12,228 nt of DNA from Phycisphaerales bacterium. GTDB taxonomy: Bacteria > Planctomycetota > Phycisphaerae > Phycisphaerales > UBA1924. Position 1 is the stretch's first letter. Every line of letters begins with the position of its first letter. Location: contig JAIEQQ010000732.1 of the NCBI GenBank assembly GCA_019747615.1, positions 1-12,228 on the forward strand, read 5' to 3'. Below, in pieces: positions 1-6,535 of the stretch. Below the pieces are notes generated by a model that saw only the letters and a program-made list of their open reading frames with translations, ran no database searches and was not told the DNA's origin. Both the position numbers and the translations under genes were made by a program.

Positions 1-245
1 CCGCCAGCCCGCTGAAATCATCGGGCCCGCCTGACGCTCATCCCCGGGCCGTCACCCGGGGCACATCGCCCGATCGCTCTCGTCGATGCATCGGCGAGTC
101 GCGGTCGGTCGTCACGCGGCTGGTTGTCGAGGACGGGTTCTGGTGTGGCCGTCTCGTCAAGTTCCGCGTGATGCCTTCAGTATGACACATACGTCGCAAC
201 TCCGCAAGCGGTTTCATCTCGCTTTGTGGATACGCTTGCGGCCCC
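1..245. other. Upstream region without a supported gene
   Basis: I see no convincing complete gene here. Two plus-strand frames are open at the window edge and could be tails of an upstream gene: one ends in TGA at 32-34, just before the hairpin at 42-61, and the other stays open to TGA at 183-185. Neither tail is recognisable. The second stop is in frame with the glycosyltransferase that follows, and no ATG, GTG or TTG lies in that frame between it and the ATG at 246. I see no clear promoter pair. Confidence 0.4.
42..61. terminator. GC-only hairpin, possible terminator of an upstream gene
   Basis: CCCCGGG (42-48) and CCCGGGG (55-61) are perfect inverted repeats around a six-base loop. The hairpin starts seven bases after the TGA at 32-34. 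No T-run follows, so it is not a classical intrinsic terminator, and the termination role is inference. Confidence 0.3.
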
Positions 246-1238
246 ATGGCCACGGTTATCGTCCTTGATTCCGGCGGGCGGCTTGGCAACAAGCTCATCC
301 ACTTCGCGGCGGTCTACGCCTGGTGTCTGCATCGCGGGCACCGCCTCTTCAACCCCGCGTTTTACGCCTACGCGCCGCTCTTCCCGAATCTCGACAGCGA
401 CCTGTTTCTCAGCGGGACCCACCCGCTCCGCCTGCCCGTGCCGATGCGTCGGCGTTTGCAGAAGTTTGCGTTGCGGCTCGGGCGCACCGCCAGCCAGCGC
501 GGGTGGATTCATGGAGAGATCCACGCGGAGAGTCCGACAGAGCTCGTGGTGCTGCCGCCCAGTGAGTGGCTGGGTGGTATCGCGACCTTCGACGACTCGC
601 GCGGCGCTCGGTTTTATCTGCAAGGCTGGTACATCCGCAACCCGCGCGGCCTGACGATCTACCGCAAACGGATCGTCGAGCTGCTCTCGCCCTCACGCGA
701 TGTGATTGACGACGCCGACGCGTTCGCTCGCTTGGTCAGCGGCGCGGAGCAGAGCGGCCCGCTTGAGTGGGGGGCCAGCCGCGACACGATCGCGCTGGCG
801 GTTCACATCCGCCAAGGGGATTACAAGACCGAGCGAGCCGGCCTGTATCACGACGTGGGCGTGTACGCACAGACGATGAAACGCGTGCAGGACGAACTCA
901 CCAAGCGAAGCGGCAAACGCGTGCGATTCGCGGTCTTCAGCGACGAGGAGCGGACGCCGCAGGAGTTTGCGCCGCTGGGGTTGGATGTCGTTGTCTCTCG
1001 CTCGTCGGTCATCGGCGATCTCACGCGGATGAGCCGCTTCGCCGGCATCATCGCGGCCCCGAGCACCTTCAGTCAATGGGCGGCGTACACCGCCAACCAG
1101 GGCGTCGGCCCCAGCGGAGTCATCTTGGAAATCGGGCGACACCCAGACGCGGAGTTGAAGTACATCGAGGACGAGCCGATCGCTCGGGACTTCGATGACT
1201 TCATCACGGGTGTGATGCAGCGGTGCGGGGCGAGCTGA
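246..1238 (+). CDS. GT11-like glycosyltransferase (alpha-1,2-fucosyltransferase family)
   Basis: A 330-residue protein with the landmarks of glycosyltransferase family 11, whose members transfer fucose from GDP-fucose to a glycan. Residues 11-22 (GRLGNKLIHFAA) match the family's N-terminal G-x-LGNQ-type motif. HIRQGDY at 187-193 matches the sugar-nucleotide-binding H-x-RRGDY motif, with Gln in place of the second Arg. FSDEE at 231-235 and APSTFSQWAAY at 271-281 match the later conserved blocks. No signal peptide or membrane segment is visible, so a cytoplasmic enzyme is likely. The ATG at 246 is the only start in frame after the TGA at 183-185, and it has no clear Shine-Dalgarno site. The gene converges on a methyltransferase, which suggests a small glycan-modification locus. 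The family call is fairly sure; the acceptor and the exact donor are unknown. Confidence 0.75.
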   Translation: MATVIVLDSGGRLGNKLIHFAAVYAWCLHRGHRLFNPAFYAYAPLFPNLDSDLFLSGTHPLRLPVPMRRRLQKFALRLGRTASQRGWIHGEIHAESPTELVVLPPSEWLGGIATFDDSRGARFYLQGWYIRNPRGLTIYRKRIVELLSPSRDVIDDADAFARLVSGAEQSGPLEWGASRDTIALAVHIRQGDYKTERAGLYHDVGVYAQTMKRVQDELTKRSGKRVRFAVFSDEERTPQEFAPLGLDVVVSRSSVIGDLTRMSRFAGIIAAPSTFSQWAAYTANQGVGPSGVILEIGRHPDAELKYIEDEPIARDFDDFITGVMQRCGAS

Positions 1239-1246
1239 GCGGTGAT

Positions 1247-1298
1247 CGCGTGGTCTTGACGAACGAGTGTGGTTGACCACGCGGCCTCTGACAGGCCG
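1247..1298. terminator. Two adjacent hairpins between convergent genes
   Basis: CGCGTGGTC (1247-1255) and GACCACGCG (1275-1283) are nine-base perfect inverted repeats around a 19-base loop. Directly after, CGGCCT (1282-1287) and AGGCCG (1293-1298) form a six-pair hairpin with a five-base loop. They fill most of the 71-bp gap between the glycosyltransferase stop (1238) and the methyltransferase stop (1310), where a bidirectional terminator is expected. Neither strand has a T-run after the stem, so termination would depend on structure or Rho. The role is inference. Confidence 0.45.
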
Positions 1299-1309
1299 AG
1301 CCACGCGAA

Positions 1310-2035
1310 TCAGGCCAGCTTCGTGGCCCAGACGATCGATTGGCACGGGCTCTGGATGCGCCAGAGCGATGGGTTCGCGCCGATCGTCTCAGCCCAAGCG
1401 CTTCGCACGCCGGCCCAGTGCGTGTAGTCGTGGCACGCGACAACGCCGCCGCGGCGCACAAGAGGGCCCCAGTTGTTGAGGTCGTCGCGCACGGCTTCGT
1501 AGTGATGATCGCCATCAACCCACAGCAGGTCGATCGGTCCGGCGTTTGGCCTCCCCGGCTCACGATACACCGCCAGCGCATCGTTGCTCAGCATCTGGAT
1601 CTTCCGCACGCGCGAGGCGATGCCGAAGCGCAGCATGTTGGCCTCGAACGCTCGCCGGTCGTCATCGCCGTAGTGCTTGGCGTGCTTGGAGCCCGGCGCC
1701 GGCGGCGTGTCGGCATCTTTCTCGTAATCAAGGTGCGGATCGATGGCGTGAACGACTGCCTCCGGCGCCGAGCCGAGCGTGAGCAGCACAGTGCTCCGCC
1801 CACGAAACGACCCGATCTCGACGATGGTTGCGACTCGACCATCGGCGGCGGCTCTCGCCGCGGCCGCGCGCCCGGCGCGATACAGCCAGACCGACTCCTT
1901 GAAATGAAGCTGGCCCTCAACGGTGTCGTGTACGCGCAGAATATCTGCGCCGCCCTGAGTCATCCGCAGTCGAAGCCGACGCACCCGCTCGCGCAGGGCT
2001 TTCTGGGCACGTTTGTAGAAGGATCGTTGGGACAT
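1310..2035 (-). CDS. Class I SAM-dependent methyltransferase (Methyltransf_24-like)
   Basis: A 241-residue protein with a Rossmann-type methyltransferase core. VEIGSFRGRS at 72-81 is the glycine-rich SAM-binding motif I. HAIDPH at 96-101 is the acidic end of strand 2. LLWVDGDHHYEAVRDDL at 170-186 is the post-II region typical of Methyltransf_24 proteins, and GGVVACHDY at 196-204 follows it. Residues 1-35 are basic and probably helical. Such proteins often modify sugars or secondary metabolites; the substrate here cannot be read from the sequence. The ATG at 2035 is preceded by CCC and then an octamer repeat array, with no Shine-Dalgarno site. The frame stays open upstream of this ATG through the repeat, but I see no in-frame ATG, GTG or TTG there. 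It is the last gene of the minus-strand block and may have its own promoter, because a stem-loop separates it from the preceding gene. Confidence 0.8.
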   Translation of the reverse strand: MSQRSFYKRAQKALRERVRRLRLRMTQGGADILRVHDTVEGQLHFKESVWLYRAGRAAAARAAADGRVATIVEIGSFRGRSTVLLTLGSAPEAVVHAIDPHLDYEKDADTPPAPGSKHAKHYGDDDRRAFEANMLRFGIASRVRKIQMLSNDALAVYREPGRPNAGPIDLLWVDGDHHYEAVRDDLNNWGPLVRRGGVVACHDYTHWAGVRSAWAETIGANPSLWRIQSPCQSIVWATKLA

Positions 2036-2038
2036 GGG

Positions 2039-2094
2039 GAAGTGGCAGAGTGGCGAAGTGGCAGAGTGACGAAGTGGCGAAGTGGCAGAGGAAT
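2039..2094. repeat. Octamer tandem repeat abutting a start codon
   Basis: On the plus strand, six 8-base units run without gaps from 2039 to 2086: GAAGTGGC, AGAGTGGC, GAAGTGGC, AGAGTGAC, GAAGTGGC, GAAGTGGC. A decayed seventh unit (AGAGGAAT) ends at 2094. The units alternate GA/AG at the front and share AGTGGC. On the coding (minus) strand the array reads GCCACTTC/GCCACTCT and stops three bases before the methyltransferase ATG at 2035. A unit length of eight is not a multiple of three. Confidence 0.9.
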
Positions 2095-2122
2095 GCCAAG
2101 GCGTGAATGGTGACGGTGGGCA

Positions 2123-2144
2123 GTGTTCGCCATTGGGCGAACGC
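2123..2144 (-). terminator. Stem-loop just after a methyltransferase stop codon
   Basis: GTTCGCC (2125-2131) and GGCGAAC (2136-2142) pair perfectly around ATTG. A G-U pair (2124/2143) and a G-C pair (2123/2144) extend the stem to nine. It lies ten bases beyond the stop codon (2154-2156) of the upstream minus-strand methyltransferase. No T-run follows on the minus strand, so a termination or mRNA-end-protecting role is inference. Confidence 0.45.
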
Positions 2145-2153
2145 GGTCGGGTT

Positions 2154-2912
2154 TCAGCGACCCTTGACGAGCTTCTTGATTCCCGAGCGCAGATCGTACA
2201 AGAACGTCTTGCCCGGTCGGCGCGAGCGTTTGAGTGACTGGTTGTACAGCGTCGCGTGCGTCAGAGCGCCGGGAATCGTCGGGCTATTCAGCGCCGCAGC
2301 CTCGAGCCCCGGCCGCCCATGCATCGCATCGGCCTTCGCAAAGATCAACGCATTCTGCGCGTACCACCACGCGACCCGGTTATCGCTCAGCAGTTGCGTG
2401 CGCAGGGCATCGATCGATCGATAGCCGTGTCGCGCGAAACGCTCGGCCCAATACGCCGGCCACTGCTCGTTGACATGCTCCGTCCCGCCTTGCCCGGGCA
2501 CCGCGGCGGAGAACAGCACCAGCGGCGAGAGCGCGCACAGTTCCTCCACAAACGAGTCCGCTCGCGCCGGCGACAGATGCTCGGCCACCTCCATGCAGAT
2601 CGCCAGGTCAAACGCGGCGCCGCCCGCCCCGCTGACCTGCTTGAGACCCGGTGTGCTCAGGTCCGCCTCGATGAACGACGCGCTGGGAATGAGCAACGAC
2701 TCACGACGGACGTAGTCGCCATCGACACCGACTGCCGTTGCTCCGAGCTCGATCGCCGTTGATGCCCACGCCCCGACGCCGCAGCCGACATCGATCACGC
2801 GCGCCGGAGTGCGCGGGGCCAAGAGCGACCACACGCGATCAAGCACGACTCGGGCGCTGGAAAGCGACACGTCGCGAGTCTCAGCGAAGAAGGCGGGGGT
2901 GTAACTGCTCAT
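2154..2912 (-). CDS. Class I SAM-dependent methyltransferase (Methyltransf_11/23 type)
   Basis: A 252-residue protein from the ATG at 2912. VIDVGCGVGAWA at 39-50 is SAM-binding motif I. VGVDGDY at 62-68 is the strand 2 acidic motif that binds the ribose. FDLAICMEVAEHLSP at 101-115 is the motif II region, with the EVAEHL signature common in Methyltransf_11 and Methyltransf_23 proteins. VLFSAAVPGQGGTEHVNEQW at 132-151 is the strand 5 loop seen in methyltransferases found in glycan-biosynthesis loci. The C-terminal 40 residues are basic. A TTG at 2930 would add six residues, but the ATG is preferred. The gene follows a small unknown gene by 36 bases and probably shares its transcript. The substrate is unknown; a sugar or surface glycan would fit the neighbouring GT11-like gene, but that is inference. 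Confidence 0.8.
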   Translation of the reverse strand: MSSYTPAFFAETRDVSLSSARVVLDRVWSLLAPRTPARVIDVGCGVGAWASTAIELGATAVGVDGDYVRRESLLIPSASFIEADLSTPGLKQVSGAGGAAFDLAICMEVAEHLSPARADSFVEELCALSPLVLFSAAVPGQGGTEHVNEQWPAYWAERFARHGYRSIDALRTQLLSDNRVAWWYAQNALIFAKADAMHGRPGLEAAALNSPTIPGALTHATLYNQSLKRSRRPGKTFLYDLRSGIKKLVKGR

Positions 2913-2948
2913 GGTGCGTCCACAGCTCAAGGCATCCGTCGCGGCAGA

Positions 2949-3191
2949 TTAGTCGGGGTCCAGTTCGTTGAAGCTGCCGCGCTTGGCCTCGTCGTCGATG
3001 TACTTGCGGAAGTCGGTCATCTTGTAGCTCACGAAGCAGAAGACATGATGCAGCGTGAGCCACTCAAGGTCCGACGGATCCTTGTCGAGGTCTTTGCGAA
3101 GGCGATCAAGCTCCGCGAGAATGCGCTCGGCCTTGATGGGCGGCGTTGCGGGCGATGGGGAACCGGAGGCTTTGGGGTCGTCTGCGCTCAT
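2949..3191 (-). CDS. Small hypothetical protein, 80 residues
   Basis: I do not recognise this protein. Residues 1-20 are rich in Pro, Ser and Ala and probably disordered. Residues 21-38 (AERILAELDRLRKDLDKD) look like a charged amphipathic helix. Residues 41-70 carry aromatic and hydrophobic residues (EWLTLHHVFCFVSYKMTDF) followed by an acidic tail. There is one Cys, a His pair at 48-49, and no signal peptide. It starts 64 bases after znuB and ends 36 bases before a methyltransferase on the same strand, so it is probably co-transcribed with them. The ATG at 3191 lacks a clear Shine-Dalgarno site. It is accepted as a gene because it fills the gap in a continuous same-strand block and has non-random helix-like composition, but a spurious frame is not excluded. 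Confidence 0.6.
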   Translation of the reverse strand: MSADDPKASGSPSPATPPIKAERILAELDRLRKDLDKDPSDLEWLTLHHVFCFVSYKMTDFRKYIDDEAKRGSFNELDPD

Positions 3192-3255
3192 GGCTTGGTC
3201 TGGGGCTGAGGGCCGTTGCGGTCGGCGGTGGGGGAGGTTCTGTGGATGGCAGACG

Positions 3256-4239
3256 TTATGACGCGACCGGCGCTCGCGTCGATGGCGTGTCTCCGGGCGG
3301 TTGCGTTCGGATCGTGGCGATGCGGTGGCCGAGCGCCCCGGCGATGAAGAACATCGTGAGTGTCAGCACCACGCAAGGGCCCGCGGACCAGTTGAACTGC
3401 AGCGAGACGCCGACCCCGACGAACAACGCCGCGACGCCCAGCGAGATCGCCAGCAGCACGACCGGCACGAGACGCCGGCTGATCTTGAGCGCCGCGGCAC
3501 CCGGCAGGATCAAAAGCGCTGAGGACAGTACAACGCCCGTCAGCCTCATCGCGACCACCGTCGCAATCGCGAGCATGATCATGAGCGCCACACGCATCGC
3601 CCCCGTCGGCACGCCGAAGGCTCGGGCCGAGGTCTCGTCACTGATATAGAAAAGCAGCGGGCGGCGGATGATGAACACCGCCAGCAGCACCACGAGCGCG
3701 GCGCCCGCCGCGAGCATCGCGTCGGACCAGTTGGCGGTCATGATCGAGCCGAAGAGCACGCTCTCCCACGAGCGCGCGCCGACGGGATGCCCGCGTGACG
3801 AGGCGACCGAGCGCGCCGCCTCCACCAGTAGCGCGCCGAGCGCCATCGATGCCACAAGGAACAGACCGATCCCCGTGTCCACCTGCACCGCCTTGCGATC
3901 ACTCACGCTGGACATGCCGATCGCGGCGAGGATGCAGAACGTCACCACGATCCCGAGCTCGAACGCCGACCCCTGCGCCGCCCAGCTCACACCGGTGAAC
4001 GCGGCGAACATCGCGGCTACGCCCACGCCGCCGAACGCGCTGTGCGCCACGCCCTGACCCACGAACGCCAGACGCTTGATCACCACCAGCACGCTCAGCA
4101 CGGCGCACATGATGATGACCGGCAGACCCGCCGCGAGGGCCGGCAGCAGAATCTGACGCTGCGTCTCATCAGTGAGCCAAGCCCACAGCTCAAGCTGCGC
4201 GGGCGAGATCACCGGAGGCGAGATGGCCAGGAGCTCCAT
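3256..4239 (-). CDS. znuB: Zinc/manganese ABC transporter permease (ABC-3 family, ZnuB-like)
   Basis: A 327-residue inner-membrane protein that would form the metal channel of a ZnuABC-type importer. About eight or nine hydrophobic segments are visible, near residues 31-54, 58-82, 93-110, 122-143, 173-191, 216-233, 235-252, 259-280 and 285-306. LAFVGQGVAHSAFGGVGVA at 57-75 and LTGVVLSSALLILPGAAA at 233-250 are typical ABC-3 blocks. SDETSARAFGVP at 200-211 is the cytoplasmic loop expected to couple to the ATPase. Its ATG (4239-4237) shares one base with the znuC stop (TGA at 4241-4239), a TGATG arrangement that implies translational coupling. A GTG one codon earlier is possible. Zinc rather than manganese or iron is inferred from the His-rich partner proteins. 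The C-terminal 20 residues are polar and family-variable. Confidence 0.88.
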   Translation of the reverse strand: MELLAISPPVISPAQLELWAWLTDETQRQILLPALAAGLPVIIMCAVLSVLVVIKRLAFVGQGVAHSAFGGVGVAAMFAAFTGVSWAAQGSAFELGIVVTFCILAAIGMSSVSDRKAVQVDTGIGLFLVASMALGALLVEAARSVASSRGHPVGARSWESVLFGSIMTANWSDAMLAAGAALVVLLAVFIIRRPLLFYISDETSARAFGVPTGAMRVALMIMLAIATVVAMRLTGVVLSSALLILPGAAALKISRRLVPVVLLAISLGVAALFVGVGVSLQFNWSAGPCVVLTLTMFFIAGALGHRIATIRTQPPGDTPSTRAPVAS

Positions 4240-5138
4240 CACGACTCAGCCCCCCCAGATGTCGCGCCGCCCGCAGGCCCGCGCGGCGTCGTAAGCGTGA
4301 CGGACATGGGCCCGTGCGTGTGCGGATGGGCTGGGTCTGAGCACGGCTCACCGGGGCCGTGGGCGTGAATGTGCATGCCCTCCAGCGAGCCGGGCACGCC
4401 AGCGATCCCCGCGATGTCGTGCGAGAACAGCTCCGCCAAGACGCGCGGCGTCAAGCCCTGCGGCGAAGCATGGAAATGCAGCCGGCACGCCAGGCACGCC
4501 ACGGCGTCTGAGCCCGCCGCGATCGCGCGAAGGTCATGACTGACGGTGAGAATGGTGAGGCCGAGCTTGGCGTGAAGATCCGAGAGCAGCTTTGCGAACT
4601 GCACCTGCCCCGGCGCATCGATGCCGACGGTGGGCTCGTCGAGCACCAGGAGCTTGGGCTCGCAGGCAAGCGCTCGGGCGATCAGCGCGCGTTGGAGCTG
4701 CCCGCCGCTGAGATCGCCGATTGGCCGCTCGGCGAATGACAGCGCCTCGGTGATCGCAAGTGCCCGCTCGACGCGCTCGCGGACATCTGCCGGCACGCGG
4801 GCGAACGGGTTGAGCCGCCAACCCGCGGCGAGCTGCACCACCTGCCGCACGCTGAGCGGGGCGCCGAGTTCGAGGTCCGCACGCTGCGCGACGTAACCGA
4901 TGAGGCCGGCGCGGCGCGCCGCTGCGGGCTCCATGCCCAGGACCTGCACGGTCCCGGATTGAACAGGAAGCAAACCGAGGATGAGCTTGAGCAGCGTGCT
5001 CTTGCCGCCGCCGTTGGGGCCGAGGATGCCAAGGCGTTGGCCCGGTTGAACGGTGAGCGAGACTTGCCAGAGCGCGGGCGTCTGCTCACCGGGGTAGGTG
5101 AAGCTCGTCCGCGTGATCTGGACGGCCGGCGCGTTCAT
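4239..5138 (-). CDS. znuC: Zinc ABC transporter ATP-binding protein (ZnuC-like)
   Basis: A 299-residue ATPase that powers metal import through the ZnuB-like permease. From the ATG at 5138: Walker A GPNGGGKST at 40-48, Q-loop Gln in YVAQRADL at 82-89, signature LSGGQLQR at 143-150, Walker B LLVLDEPT at 163-170, and H-loop His in TVSHDL at 198-203. CLACRLHFHASP at 215-226 matches the Cys/His segment that ZnuC proteins carry after the H-loop. The tail (255-276) holds six His and one Cys: HIHAH, PCSDPAH, PHTHG. ZnuC is normally near 250 residues, so the tail makes it long. Start choice is uncertain. A GTG at 5198 overlaps the znuA stop as GTGA and would add 20 Arg/Ser-rich residues; the ATG fits the family N-terminus better. 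It is followed by znuB with a one-base overlap. Confidence 0.9.
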   Translation of the reverse strand: MNAPAVQITRTSFTYPGEQTPALWQVSLTVQPGQRLGILGPNGGGKSTLLKLILGLLPVQSGTVQVLGMEPAAARRAGLIGYVAQRADLELGAPLSVRQVVQLAAGWRLNPFARVPADVRERVERALAITEALSFAERPIGDLSGGQLQRALIARALACEPKLLVLDEPTVGIDAPGQVQFAKLLSDLHAKLGLTILTVSHDLRAIAAGSDAVACLACRLHFHASPQGLTPRVLAELFSHDIAGIAGVPGSLEGMHIHAHGPGEPCSDPAHPHTHGPMSVTLTTPRGPAGGATSGGAES

Positions 5139-5194
5139 GCGTTCGAGTTTAGACAAAGCAGAACGCTCCGTGCGCCGCGACGGTCGCGAGCATG

Positions 5195-6337
5195 TCACTT
5201 CGCCGCGGCCGGCGCCTTTGCTGACTCGTCCTTCGTTCCAAGCGCGCGGGCGAGGGCATCGAGGTTCGTGTTCATGAGCTTGAAGTAGTCGCCGTTGCCC
5301 AGAGGATCGAGCGTGTCAACCCGAGCGCCGGAGAGCTGTGCGACGCGATTGGCCGCCGCGGGGTTCAGTTGTGGCTCGATAAAGATCGTTGTGAGAGACT
5401 TCGCGCGCACCGCGTTGACCGCGTCGCGGATCGCTTCGGGCTTCGGCTCGCCGGCAGCCAGCCCAGAGATCGCGACAACCTCAAGCCCGTAGCGCTGGGC
5501 GAACCAGCCAAAGGCGTCGTGCGCGACGATGATCGTCTTGCGCTGCGCAGTCCCGAGCGTGTCCTGCGTGCGTCGATGCAGATCGAGCAACTGCTTTCGC
5601 ATGTTCACAACCGCCGGGTCTCGCTCGATCTCGCTCATCGCGGCGGCGCGGACTTCGGTGGTTGAGAGCGATGGCGTCGCGGCGCTGATCCGCCGCTCGG
5701 CGAGTTGGAGAGCCACCTCGTCAACGAGTGAGAGCGCCATGAGCGGATCGAGCCACACGTGCGGATCGATCTCGTGGACACAGTTGCCCGCGGCGTCGTG
5801 CGTGTGGCCGCTGTGATCGTGGTCGCCAGCGGTGGGCTTGGGCTTGTTCGTCGCCACCACGCCGGGGACCGACTCGAACTTGATCACGCGCTGCGAAGCC
5901 CGGGGGCTCTTGGCCAACGACTTCTCGACCTGCGGCTCCATCCCCATGCCGATGTACACGACCAAGTCCGCCTTGGCTAAGGCGCTGAGCTTCGCTGGCG
6001 GGATCTCGTAGCCGTGCTCGCTCACGCCCGGCGGCACGAGCATCTCGACGACTGTGCCCGCCGGCAGCAACGGCTCAATCAGCCCCTTCAGCGGCGGGAT
6101 GGAGACCACGACCCGCAGCGGCGCCATCGCCGCCGGAGCCGTCGGCGTCGCGCTGCTGCCCGCGACGATCGGATCGCGCCCCGCAGCTTGACTGGAGCCA
6201 GCGTCGGACGCGATGACGGGCACCGCGACCGTGGCGAGCATCGCCAAGGCCGTGATCACGGCGGAATGGTGGCCAATGCTCGATCGCGAAAACGCGGTCG
6301 GTGTCGTTCGAACGCTGGTGATGCTGATCGGCGTCAT
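5195..6337 (-). CDS. znuA: Zinc ABC transporter substrate-binding protein (ZnuA/TroA family)
   Basis: A 380-residue cluster A-I metal-binding protein that would capture zinc outside the membrane and deliver it to the permease. Residues 25-44 are hydrophobic (AVITALAMLATVAVPVIAS) and look like a signal peptide. A 25-residue Ala/Ser/Pro linker follows. RVVVSIPPLKGLIEPLL at 75-91 begins the mature fold. Likely metal ligands are His108 in SEHGYEIPP, His193 in DPHVWLDP, His273 in VAHDAFGWFAQRYGL, and Asp344 in LDPLGNGDYF. The flexible His-rich loop found in zinc-type members is present but short, with HDHSGHTH at 173-180. That loop argues for zinc over manganese. A good Shine-Dalgarno site (GGAG, six bases upstream) supports the ATG at 6337. 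A 25-bp dyad immediately upstream suggests metal-dependent repression. It is first of the overlapping znuA-znuC-znuB operon. Confidence 0.92.
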   Translation of the reverse strand: MTPISITSVRTTPTAFSRSSIGHHSAVITALAMLATVAVPVIASDAGSSQAAGRDPIVAGSSATPTAPAAMAPLRVVVSIPPLKGLIEPLLPAGTVVEMLVPPGVSEHGYEIPPAKLSALAKADLVVYIGMGMEPQVEKSLAKSPRASQRVIKFESVPGVVATNKPKPTAGDHDHSGHTHDAAGNCVHEIDPHVWLDPLMALSLVDEVALQLAERRISAATPSLSTTEVRAAAMSEIERDPAVVNMRKQLLDLHRRTQDTLGTAQRKTIIVAHDAFGWFAQRYGLEVVAISGLAAGEPKPEAIRDAVNAVRAKSLTTIFIEPQLNPAAANRVAQLSGARVDTLDPLGNGDYFKLMNTNLDALARALGTKDESAKAPAAAK

Positions 6338-6343
6338 CGGGAG

Positions 6344-6347
6344 CTCC
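6344..6347 (-). promoter_or_regulatory. Ribosome binding site of znuA
   Basis: On the minus strand GGAG lies six bases before the ATG at 6337. It is the best Shine-Dalgarno site among the minus-strand genes and decides the znuA start. It sits inside a short palindrome (CGGGAGCTCCGG, 6338-6349), so the site could be masked by pairing. Confidence 0.7.
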
Positions 6348-6350
6348 GGT

Positions 6351-6375
6351 GTAGTTGCAACGCGATTGCATCTAC
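6351..6375. promoter_or_regulatory. Zur-like operator dyad upstream of znuA
   Basis: The left arm GTAGTTGCAA (6351-6360) and right arm TTGCATCTAC (6366-6375) are inverted repeats matching at nine of ten positions around CGCGA. The core is TGCAA-N5-TTGCA. Length and symmetry suit a dimeric Fur-family regulator such as Zur, which represses zinc uptake genes when zinc is plentiful. The site lies 13 bases upstream of the znuA start codon. The dyad is seen directly; the identity of the protein that binds it is inference. Confidence 0.6.
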
Positions 6376-6395
6376 TGTAGACCGAGTGCCTCGGT
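6371..6395. promoter_or_regulatory. Two further dyads beside the Zur-like site
   Basis: TCTACTGTAGA (6371-6381) is a perfect 11-base dyad that overlaps the right arm of the larger one. ACCGAGTGCCTCGGT (6381-6395) is a perfect 6-3-6 dyad that abuts it. They may be secondary operator half-sites or part of a short transcript structure. I found no convincing -35/-10 pair for znuA on the minus strand here. Confidence 0.4.
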
Positions 6396-6535
6396 TCGAC
6401 GCCGACGCCGGAATTTCGATGGCGTGGGGGGCATTAGCGTGGTGGATCTGGTTATCGGACGCGGCGAAGATACTCGCGATGGGCCGGTGCCGGCGCTCCC
6501 TGCACCCGTCAATTGGTCGGCATTTCGCCCGTTGG

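Noticed and set aside
3..185. A 60-codon open frame from the window edge, in frame with the glycosyltransferase
   Set aside because: It ends in TGA before the gene and shows no recognisable domain. It may be a tail of an upstream gene, but the evidence is too thin to call it a CDS.
1340..2113. A 257-codon plus-strand frame opposite the methyltransferase
   Set aside because: It runs through the octamer repeat and the antisense of a clear SAM-binding protein. It has no domain of its own and would fill the convergent terminator region.
6344..6413. A tRNA-like fold: GGTTCGACGCC at 6393-6403 resembles a T-arm, and CTCCGGT can mostly pair with GCCGGAA as an acceptor stem
   Set aside because: The D-loop lacks the conserved GG, no seven-base anticodon loop can be formed, and the length is short. 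The resemblance is explained by overlapping dyads.
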